Source: Myxococcales bacterium
Lineage (GTDB): Bacteria; Myxococcota_C; UBA6777
Assembly (NCBI GenBank): GCA_027005175.1
Contig: JALTMC010000836.1
Coordinates: 1-34,324, forward strand
Reading direction: 5' to 3'
DNA: 34,324 nt
The position numbers were made by a program, and so were the translations under genes. Positions within the stretch are counted from its first letter, which is position 1. The number at the start of each line of letters is the position of its first letter. Below, piece by piece: positions 15,018 to 22,106 of the stretch. The notes below the pieces were generated by a model. That model ran no database searches. It was not told the DNA's origin and was given only the letters and a program-made list of their open reading frames with translations.

Positions 15018-15382
15018 TGCCACCACCTTATCCAATGAAAGATTCAAACGAGTGAGTTTCTATTGTTTTTCTTGCAACAGGCATATGGCCTGTGTCGATC
15101 GTGCTTTCTCAAACTATGATACATGATTTGGAGGCTCCTCACAAAGAGCCTCATTTCATTTTTTCTGTCGCTCCCCGACACAAGACTGGAACTTGTTCTC
15201 TTTTCTTGCAACACGATGCAGGAGCTTGTTCTCTGTAAAATAACTTTTTACGTGGAGAGTTTTCTCTCTCGGGTCAGGGCTTCGCGGAGTGCTCATTCTG
15301 TAACTTTTATCTTTAAGCTTCGAGACTTGCTCTAAAGGGAAGTCTTTGCTAGAGTTGAGCACAACACTAGAGGTCATGAACA
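15018..15382. other. 365-bp intergenic region between divergent genes
   Basis: No gene seen. It contains a terminator-like hairpin facing right (15131-15164), a short direct repeat CTTGTTCTCT (15192 and 15224), two copies of TTTCTTGCAACA (near 15068 and 15201), and a weak promoter TTGCTC-17-TAGAGT (15327-15355) about 27 bp before the next gene. Confidence 0.4.
15131..15164 (+). terminator. Rho-independent terminator-like hairpin, rightward
   Basis: GAGGCTC (15131-15137) pairs perfectly with GAGCCTC (15146-15152), and a T-rich run follows to 15164. It faces right between two divergent genes, so it has no gene to terminate. It may end antisense transcripts or act as a leader attenuator for the gene at 15383. 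Confidence 0.55.
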
Positions 15383-16465
15383 ATGATGGAGGTAAAGGTG
15401 CCAAGAGCAATTGTCATTCTTTCTGTGTGGGGGGGATTTCTCCTTGGGAGTGGGCTGTTTTTGCCTGAGCACTCCGCTTACGCTGCCAATACCCAGCTGT
15501 GCAAAGAGTACTTCAAGAAGAAACAATATGTTCGCGCATCTCAGTGCTTTCGAGGGCTCGCTGGAGTTTTGGAGAAGAAGCCAACCTTGAAGGTGCAAGA
15601 CCGCTCCCAACTCTCACAATATCTCCGCAATGCTTCGCTCTGTTTGCGTCGAGCAGCAAAGAGAGAACCATCAGCTATCAAAAAATCCTATTTGTACGAA
15701 CAAGCTCTCTCTTATGTCAGCTTAATGATAAAAAAGAAGTACTATGAGGGTGCTTCTCAAAAGAACCTGGCCAATCTACTCAAAGGACGTATCCAAGAGA
15801 AGATCGGTTATATTCTGGTCACAATAACAACAGGCTCAACCAAAGCAATAGCCAAATTTTCTGGAGGTTATCGCTTTAAGAGTTTGACAAAAAAAGGGAT
15901 CACCTTTCAACAGAAGTTGCGTCCGGGTAATTATACTGTCGTAATCACATACCCGAAACAAACACCGCAAGTTAAGGTATTGCAATTACGTCCTGGGCAG
16001 GCTGCTGCGGTTTTTACTTTTAAGCCCAAACCAGCTCAGGTAGCCATTCGACCTCGTTCACTTGTAAGAGTTCACCCTGTCCAGCCACCGAAGTCAGCCG
16101 GCACCATGCCCTGGATACTCACGGGAGTGGGTGCAGCTTTGGTTGTAGGTGGGGGGGTTCTGGTTGGTGTCGCGATAGGTACCAACAGCACCAACAACGA
16201 GCGTGCAGATAAAGCCTTGATTGCCTTTAATCAACAGCAGCCGCTTGACGGAAAGCTAGTAACAGCGACCCAAACCAAAAGTTTTAAAGACAGTTACCAG
16301 ACCGCAAACTCCCTATACACCGTGGGCTGGATCGCTGGCGGAGCAGGGTTGGTGACTGTAGCTGTGGGTCTCATCGTGTATGCGACCCAACCCAAGCCAA
16401 AAGCCTCAGCTTTGGCCCAACCTTCCAATGTTCTCGTTTCGTTTTCTCTCACAACTCAACCCTAA
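15383..16465 (+). CDS. Secreted/membrane hypothetical protein with PEGA-like region and two C-terminal TMs
   Basis: 360 aa. ATG 15383 has GAGGT eight bases upstream; a second ATG follows at once. A signal peptide (hydrophobic IVILSVWGGFLLGSGLFL, cleavage near AYA-AN) leads to an alpha-helical region with spaced repeats of Leu, Ala and Tyr resembling TPR units (35-145). A beta-rich stretch follows (about 150-215: VTITTG, RPGNYTVVITYP, LRPGQAA) resembling a PEGA-type surface module. Two hydrophobic segments (about 238-262 and 315-340) flank a polar loop. This plan (helical repeats, PEGA-like domain, paired TMs) is frequent in Myxococcota proteins of unknown function. A kinase gene starts 39 bp downstream in the same direction, so they may share a transcript and function. 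Confidence 0.7.
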   Translation: MMEVKVPRAIVILSVWGGFLLGSGLFLPEHSAYAANTQLCKEYFKKKQYVRASQCFRGLAGVLEKKPTLKVQDRSQLSQYLRNASLCLRRAAKREPSAIKKSYLYEQALSYVSLMIKKKYYEGASQKNLANLLKGRIQEKIGYILVTITTGSTKAIAKFSGGYRFKSLTKKGITFQQKLRPGNYTVVITYPKQTPQVKVLQLRPGQAAAVFTFKPKPAQVAIRPRSLVRVHPVQPPKSAGTMPWILTGVGAALVVGGGVLVGVAIGTNSTNNERADKALIAFNQQQPLDGKLVTATQTKSFKDSYQTANSLYTVGWIAGGAGLVTVAVGLIVYATQPKPKASALAQPSNVLVSFSLTTQP

Positions 16466-16504
16466 ACACCACCTCTCTTCGAGGTAAATACGGCATCGAA
16501 CAAC

Positions 16505-18460
16505 ATGAAGTGGCAAACGTTTGACAATACATCCTCCAAAGCTCTTTCTCAGGCCAGGGCACCCACACAGTCTTCTATGGAAGAAGTTACCGAAACATCG
16601 ATGGTTGCGAACCCACCCCCTATATCCGCTTCTGAAACATCGACAACCACACCGACTTCTTTTGCTTCACACAGTTCCTGTCCAAATTGCCAGTTTACAC
16701 TCCAGGCCAGACACCAAAGTCTGACCTTTTGTCCAGATTGTAGCTTCCCTATTCGTATCCTGGAAGGAAAGTACCGCCTGGACAAAGCCCTTGCTGAGGG
16801 AGGGTTTGGCGTTGTTTATATCGCTTCTCAAGCTCAGTCTTCAGCACCCTGTGTTGTGAAAGTCATTCGGCCAGAGGTGTTTGAGCTACCTGGCATGGAA
16901 GCACGCTTTCGTAGAGAGATCCGGGTAACCAAGCAGATCGCCCATGAGAACGAACATATCATCAATATCTTCGACCATGGAGAAGAGAAGGATATCGGCT
17001 GCTACTATGTGATGGAGTTACTTCAGGGTGAGAGCCTTGAAGAATATTTGTACAAGAATAAAGCGATGAGCTTTCAACAAGTCTTTCATATCTTTGCTCA
17101 GATGTGCGATGCCCTCTCTCTTGCTCATGCCAAAGGCATTATTCACCGAGATCTCAAACCAGACAACATCTTTTTGATCGAGAAAGAGGGTGACCCCTGC
17201 TTTGTAAAGATCCTTGATTTTGGTATTGCCAAACCCCTCGATGGAACAGTCAATGTTGGCCTGACAAAGGGGGCCTTGGGAACACCGGCATATATGTCAC
17301 CCGAACAATGCACCAACAGCACAATCAGTGCTGCCACTGACATCTATGCGCTGGGCATCATCTTGTATGAGTTGCTCACAAGAACTCTACCCTTTGAAGA
17401 TAGTGCGATGGCTTCTCTTTTGCTCAAACATCTCACAGAGGTACCTGAATCCCTGCTGGAGCGCCGACCGGACTTGCACTTTCCTAAAATGCTTGACCAG
17501 GCTCTGCAGATCGCTCTGGCGAAAAAACCTGAAGCTCGCTTTCACAGTGTTCAAGAGTTTTGGACAGCTCTGGCACCTTACTCACATCTGGAAGGCTTCG
17601 CGACTGTTCTTCCGAGGGATGCAGCAAAAGAAAAAGAGTTGGCTCCAACCAGACAGCCTTGCGAAGCAGACCGAGCCTTTGCCCCAACAGGAACCTTTCA
17701 TTCACCCGATGTCTCTCTCTCTGACTCTCTCAGCGCGACAGTGGTTGGAGAAAAAGTCAGTGGTCCACATCGTCCGGTAACAATCCAACGGACATCTTCT
17801 TCTCAACTTCCCTTGTTTGCTCTACTTGGTCTTCTGCTTTTGGCTCTCAGTGTAGGAGGAGTCTATACCTTCAAAGATAAGTTCTTTTCCAATTCCAAGA
17901 AGCCTCCTTACACCCGTCAAAACAGACCACACAAAGCCAAAGTGGTGCTTCTCTCTCACCGCAAGCCTTCCAAGCCTGAAAGAAAAATTGCCACAACTCC
18001 TCGGGTCGTACCCACTCTTCCCAAAGAGCAAGAGCCTGTGATCGACGATACAAAAGTGGAGCCCAGAAAGAGGATAAGACGTCGACTTCGACGACGAAAA
18101 CGTACCCAGAAAAAGAAGGCCCGAAGCAAGGTCATCCCCATGGGGATAGCAGGTCGAAAATGTGGAGTAAACCCACCCGGTAAGGTGAAAATTTGGGGGC
18201 AGTTTAAGCGTACAGGCATTAAGGTCAAATTCACCTTTTCAGGATGTGGTTCCTGCCGGGTGAGGAGGCGTAGAAGAGGCTACTGCCTAACGCTACCCAA
18301 GTCTCGCAAAAGCATCAGTGTTCGCATTAAAGCCTCAGGATTCCAATCCTGTGCTCATCGAATTTCTACAAGCTCACAATATGTCCGTTGGACATTCAAA
18401 GTGGAGGAGCCCGATGATCTCGTAGATGAAAATTACAATTGTTTGAGAGTTCTTCGCTAG
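16505..18460 (+). CDS. Membrane Ser/Thr protein kinase with zinc ribbon and six-Cys C-terminal domain (kinase A)
   Basis: 651 aa. The N-terminus is Ser/Thr/Pro-rich. A zinc ribbon (C59-x2-C62, C76-x2-C79) precedes a complete Hanks-type kinase (88-360): EGGFG loop 98-102, Lys119, HRDLKPDN from His214 (catalytic Asp216), DFG 238-240 and SPEQC. One TM (about 435-456) follows, then a strongly basic Arg/Lys linker (520-545). Last is a C-terminal domain with six Cys (553, 581, 584, 594, 616, 646) ending in KVEEPDDLVDENYNC. The kinase should face the cytoplasm and the Cys domain the periplasm or outside. The convergent kinase at 18513-20411 has the same plan and the same Cys spacing. No ribosome site close to the ATG is evident, so the exact start is uncertain. 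The stop codon lies inside a dispersed hairpin repeat. Confidence 0.9.
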   Translation: MKWQTFDNTSSKALSQARAPTQSSMEEVTETSMVANPPPISASETSTTTPTSFASHSSCPNCQFTLQARHQSLTFCPDCSFPIRILEGKYRLDKALAEGGFGVVYIASQAQSSAPCVVKVIRPEVFELPGMEARFRREIRVTKQIAHENEHIINIFDHGEEKDIGCYYVMELLQGESLEEYLYKNKAMSFQQVFHIFAQMCDALSLAHAKGIIHRDLKPDNIFLIEKEGDPCFVKILDFGIAKPLDGTVNVGLTKGALGTPAYMSPEQCTNSTISAATDIYALGIILYELLTRTLPFEDSAMASLLLKHLTEVPESLLERRPDLHFPKMLDQALQIALAKKPEARFHSVQEFWTALAPYSHLEGFATVLPRDAAKEKELAPTRQPCEADRAFAPTGTFHSPDVSLSDSLSATVVGEKVSGPHRPVTIQRTSSSQLPLFALLGLLLLALSVGGVYTFKDKFFSNSKKPPYTRQNRPHKAKVVLLSHRKPSKPERKIATTPRVVPTLPKEQEPVIDDTKVEPRKRIRRRLRRRKRTQKKKARSKVIPMGIAGRKCGVNPPGKVKIWGQFKRTGIKVKFTFSGCGSCRVRRRRRGYCLTLPKSRKSISVRIKASGFQSCAHRISTSSQYVRWTFKVEEPDDLVDENYNCLRVLR

Positions 18461-18505
18461 CCCGCATGATTCCATTCCTAGCAGAACGTTCGTGAATCAT
18501 CTGGA
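18458..18505. repeat. Dispersed stem-loop, copy 2, between convergent kinase genes
   Basis: GCTAGCCCGCATGATTC (from 18456) and CGTGAATCAT (to 18500) repeat the arms of the hairpin at 8650-8712, with related loop sequence (GCAGA.CGTT here against GCAGAGTGTT there). It overlaps the kinase A stop codon and lies 8 bp from the stop of kinase B. The second arm is less perfect than in copy 1. A bidirectional terminator role fits the convergent setting. Confidence 0.6.
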
Positions 18506-18512
18506 TTCGAAC

Positions 18513-20411
18513 CTACTTTACCCGATAAGTACAATTGTAGTTCTCATCGGCCAATGCATCGGGCTCCTCTACTTTCAGTAACCATCGTAAACTTCGGACA
18601 GAAGAGCGCAGTCGATAGATACAGGTTTGGTGCCCATCTGCTGACACTTGTACACGAGCCTGCTTGAGAGACTTCGGTATCCACAAACAATATTTACCGG
18701 ATTTTTGCTTCACACGACATCCAGAGCAGCCTACGATTCGGATACGTGCCCGACGCGGCTTTTGCATCCGAGTTACAACCCACCGATGTGTTGGTGAACC
18801 CGCTCCACAAGGTCCCTCATCACGAGTCGCAGCGTTATGTCGTGTTCGTACTTGCCGATGACTTCGTGTCTTGCGTCGAAGACTTGTCCGACGACGAATC
18901 CGGTGTCCTCGATATTTCCGCCGTGTTCGCACTCGCCGATGGCTTCGTGTTTTGCGTCGAAGACTTGTCCGACGACGAACCCGGTGTCCTCGATGTTTCC
19001 GCCGTGTTCGCACCACTGGTGGAGCTAGGCGGGTGGGCTCGACTTGGATGGACTCCATGGAGGAATCTGGAACAGAAAGTGGTAACCTCCGCAGAACAGG
19101 CTGCTTCTTTGCCAAAGCAACCAGGCGTGGTTTTTCCGTTCGTACCCGATTTTTGATGGGCTTACCACGCAAAGGCTTGGATGATAGGGAAACTTTGCCT
19201 CCTCCTCCAGATCTCAGTTGGTCTTGAAACAAAAAAGCAGTGACGCCAAGTACAACAATCATAAGAATTGTAACAACAAGCCAAAGGGAGCGGTTTCCCT
19301 GAGAGATCTCTGTCTGTTCACTTTGAGAAAGAATTCTTTCTCCTGTGGGCAATCCTTGAGAGTTTGAGGTTTGTTTGGAGTAGGGCAAGGTCCCTGTCCC
19401 TGTTTCGGGGGAGAATGCTCCAAACTGGTTGCGCTCTCTAGAGACCTTACCCAGCATGGGAAGCTGCAACCCTCCAGGATGGGTTCTAACGATCGCATTC
19501 CAAAAATCATCGAGAGTTGGGTAGCGTTGTGCTGAAGCTTTGGACATAGCACGCTGCAAGACTTCGGACAGCCCTACAAGATCAGGTCGCCATTGCGTGA
19601 GGGGGATCGTCTCTTGCATCAAATGGGCTGTCATCATTGTCAGCATGGTTTGGCTATCCAATTGCCCACCATCCATTCCATAAGGATTGCGAGCACTGAG
19701 CATCTCATACAGAATAATAGCCAGAGAGTACTGGTCAGAGCGAGCGTCAATCAAGCCGTTGTTGCACTGCTCTGGTGACATATAGATGGGAGTACCCAAG
19801 ACCCCTTTGGTCAGCTTTGTGGCTGAATCAGCCTCATCCCGAGCGATACCAAAATCAATCACTTTTACAAAGTTCTGCCCATCACGTTGTACCAAATAAA
19901 TGTTGTCGGGCTTTAAATCGCGATGCACAATTTTCTGTTGGTGTGCTGCACTCAATCCCTTACAAACTTGATAAAAGATATGCAGCGCTGTTTGTGCTGG
20001 CAAGCCCTCTTCTTGTGGCATGATATCAGTCAGAGGAGTTCCTCGCAGAAACTCCATAACATAGTAGTGACCGAGGCCTTTCTCTTCACCAAAGTCATCA
20101 TAGATTCGTACGATATGTTCATTGCGCTGTGAAAGTGCTGCTGTTACCTGTACTTCTCGCCGAAATCGTTTCTCCATTCCTGAAGTTTTAAAAACCTCAG
20201 GTTTGATCACTTTAACCACACGTTCTGTGTCGTAATCTAGGTGTATATGCTGAGCCAGATAAACCTGCCCCATACCACCCTGTGCTAACTCGCGCTCCAA
20301 CTTGTATTTGCCTGCAACCAGCATCAAAGGAAATCGACATTGGGGACAAAGTCGAAAACTATCCGTATTTTTATAGCTACACTTGGGACAAACTTCAATT
20401 GCTACAGACAT
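18513..20411 (-). CDS. Membrane Ser/Thr protein kinase with zinc ribbon, Arg-rich repeats and six-Cys C-terminal domain (kinase B)
   Basis: About 632 aa from ATG 20411; a TTG 12 bases upstream is an alternative and neither has a strong ribosome site. A zinc ribbon (C8-x2-C11, C22-x2-C25) is followed by a complete kinase domain (34-310): AQGGMG loop, Lys67, HRDLKPDN from His163, DFG 186-188, SPEQC. A TM lies at 376-395. A very basic region (about 468-525) contains two 27-residue repeats of the type RTRRK-x-RGHR-x-RRRTSLRRKTRSH. The last ~100 residues carry six Cys (535, 562, 565, 575, 597, 627) and end in KVEEPDALADENYNC. It is a paralogue of kinase A, facing it tail to tail. So much Arg on the presumed non-cytoplasmic side is unusual and suggests binding to anionic envelope polymers (inference). 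Confidence 0.9.
   Translation of the reverse strand: MSVAIEVCPKCSYKNTDSFRLCPQCRFPLMLVAGKYKLERELAQGGMGQVYLAQHIHLDYDTERVVKVIKPEVFKTSGMEKRFRREVQVTAALSQRNEHIVRIYDDFGEEKGLGHYYVMEFLRGTPLTDIMPQEEGLPAQTALHIFYQVCKGLSAAHQQKIVHRDLKPDNIYLVQRDGQNFVKVIDFGIARDEADSATKLTKGVLGTPIYMSPEQCNNGLIDARSDQYSLAIILYEMLSARNPYGMDGGQLDSQTMLTMMTAHLMQETIPLTQWRPDLVGLSEVLQRAMSKASAQRYPTLDDFWNAIVRTHPGGLQLPMLGKVSRERNQFGAFSPETGTGTLPYSKQTSNSQGLPTGERILSQSEQTEISQGNRSLWLVVTILMIVVLGVTAFLFQDQLRSGGGGKVSLSSKPLRGKPIKNRVRTEKPRLVALAKKQPVLRRLPLSVPDSSMESIQVEPTRLAPPVVRTRRKHRGHRVRRRTSLRRKTRSHRRVRTRRKYRGHRIRRRTSLRRKTRSHRQVRTRHNAATRDEGPCGAGSPTHRWVVTRMQKPRRARIRIVGCSGCRVKQKSGKYCLWIPKSLKQARVQVSADGHQTCIYRLRSSVRSLRWLLKVEEPDALADENYNCTYRVK
18842..19010. 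repeat. 81-bp in-frame tandem repeat encoding the Arg-rich segment of kinase B
   Basis: GTGTTCGTAC and GTGTTCGCAC openings recur at 18842, 18923 and (partial) 19004, exactly 81 bp apart. The two full units are highly similar and encode 27-residue Arg/Lys-rich repeats. This is a recent in-frame duplication absent from kinase A. Confidence 0.85.
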
Positions 20412-20560
20412 AAAAACGCTCAAACCCCATTCGAAGTAAAAGGAAACAAAAAAACAAGATTGAGCACAGGCTATCCCAATTCCCTCAATCTGTCAACGAT
20501 GATACGAAGAAAAGTCTGTGCATTCAGGTGATTAGATTAGTGTTGTCTTCTCTGTTCCGA

Positions 20561-20589
20561 TTGACAGTCTACCTTATCCCTGTTATCTT
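20561..20589 (+). promoter_or_regulatory. Candidate promoter of the lipoprotein gene at 20646
   Basis: A perfect -35 box TTGACA (20561-20566), a 17-bp spacer and TATCTT (20584-20589) end about 56 bp before the ATG. Confidence 0.55.
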
Positions 20590-20645
20590 GCCAAAGCCCA
20601 AATCAAATTTTGATGGTCCAGCAAAAGTGGATGGGATGTTGTTAA

Positions 20646-22007
20646 ATGAGAAAGAAGCTGTTGAAGAAATGTAGCAACAATCTGCTCATTTTCTTTCTGG
20701 TGTCGTTGCTCTGTCTGGCCTATTTCCATGCCTGCTCCACATCACTCCCATCTGTTAAAGATGGAGGGGAGCTTTCTATTTTGGGAGATGGGATCACCAG
20801 CGAAAAAGTAGAGTCCAAGAAAGAGCACTCTTCTCAGGAACGCATATTGCGTGAGAGAGGAACCTCAGAGTACCTCAACGATGCTGGACTCAAGGACAAC
20901 AGACAAAACGACGCCATTTCTGAGAAACCTGACACAGCGAGAGAGTCTACCTCATCTCCAGAGCGTTGGGTTGATTCAGAGCCTTCCACCCCGGAGAGAA
21001 AGGTCCCTGAACCTATACAGGAAACATCCCCTGACACCTCGCAGATCCCCTCTTGTAGTGGAGCCCACTGTCCCATTGTCATTGGCTCCTTTCCTTACAA
21101 GGACAACCGAGATACCAAACGAGCCACGCGAAAGCGCTTTTCTCGTTACAACTGCGCTCCCAACACCGACGAAAGTGGTGGAGAATACCTCTATGTCTTT
21201 GAGGTAAAAAAACCAGGTTCATTGTTGGCAATGCTGACCAACGCCAAGGGTGTCGACATCGACATCCATCTTCTTTCAAGCCCCAGCGCAAGTGCCTGTC
21301 TGGTCCGTAATGACAAGGGCCTGAGCCGTCATATATCACCAGGTGTTTACTATATTGCCGCAGATACTTTTGTCTCGAAAGGAACACCGAAGCCCGGTGC
21401 CTACAGCATCTATGTCCACTTCTTTCCCGACAACAGCCGTTGTGGCATGAAAAGTGATGCTATTCCTCGCATCAACACCACAAAGTTACTATCGATGCCT
21501 GCCACGGGGCCTGTTGTAAAGGAAGCACATCTACTTACCGCTGAAGAGCACACAGCAAATCTTCAAAGCGGCAAGAAACACTTTCCTACAGGTTGGCCCA
21601 AGTCGATTCGCGATCGAATCTCTGAGCACTACGCTCTCTCAGAGAAAGTCTCTGGGTATACGATGACCCGCACAGAGCCCTGGGCCCCCTGCTGTGAACC
21701 AACCAACCACTACGGTCAGGGCAGCCGCAGCAAACCTCCAGCAATTGCCGAGACCTGGTATATCAACATGCGCTGGAAGAAAGCCCCAAAGGCTGGAACC
21801 CGCTACATTGTCTTCAACCCAGTGACAGGCAAGGGTGTGGTCGCCGCCGCTGGTTACGAAAATGGACCGGGGAACCTGTCCCGTATTGGCGGTGCATCCG
21901 AAGAGATCCATCATCATCTTGGCACAGGGCACCTCTCTCTTATGACCTTTGGGGTTGCCCGAAAACAGTCCCACAAGTACGGTCCAATTGACTGCTACGC
22001 ACCTTAA
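20646..22007 (+). CDS. Secreted lipoprotein-like protein with PPC-like domain and unknown C-terminal domain
   Basis: 453 aa. The basic N-terminus and long hydrophobic stretch end in YFHAC, a non-canonical lipobox (Cys about residue 30), so lipidation is likely but not certain. A Ser/Glu/Pro-rich spacer (35-135) follows. Residues about 140-265 resemble a bacterial pre-peptidase (PPC) beta-sandwich: GGEYLYVFEVKKPG, then DIDIHLLSS, then GVYYIAADTF and GAYSIYVHF. The last ~180 residues contain ETWYINMRWKKAP, the VVAAAGYENGPGNLSRIGGAS region and HHHLGTGHLSL. That order loosely recalls a double-psi beta-barrel (RlpA-like) core, but I cannot confirm it. No peptidase domain is seen. It lies divergent from kinase B and upstream of kinase C; no functional link is evident. 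Confidence 0.7.
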   Translation: MRKKLLKKCSNNLLIFFLVSLLCLAYFHACSTSLPSVKDGGELSILGDGITSEKVESKKEHSSQERILRERGTSEYLNDAGLKDNRQNDAISEKPDTARESTSSPERWVDSEPSTPERKVPEPIQETSPDTSQIPSCSGAHCPIVIGSFPYKDNRDTKRATRKRFSRYNCAPNTDESGGEYLYVFEVKKPGSLLAMLTNAKGVDIDIHLLSSPSASACLVRNDKGLSRHISPGVYYIAADTFVSKGTPKPGAYSIYVHFFPDNSRCGMKSDAIPRINTTKLLSMPATGPVVKEAHLLTAEEHTANLQSGKKHFPTGWPKSIRDRISEHYALSEKVSGYTMTRTEPWAPCCEPTNHYGQGSRSKPPAIAETWYINMRWKKAPKAGTRYIVFNPVTGKGVVAAAGYENGPGNLSRIGGASEEIHHHLGTGHLSLMTFGVARKQSHKYGPIDCYAP

Positions 22008-22106
22008 ATCCCAGAGGCTTGTTGCGATTTCTGCTATGCTACGTCATCATGGGAGCAGGTAGTTTCCCGAGTTCATAGACTTTCTGATGATGGCTGACGA
22101 GTTCTA

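Noticed and set aside
18746-19156. Plus-strand frames opposite the kinase B Arg-rich region
   Set aside because: They are open only because the 81-bp repeat on the other strand lacks stops in several frames.
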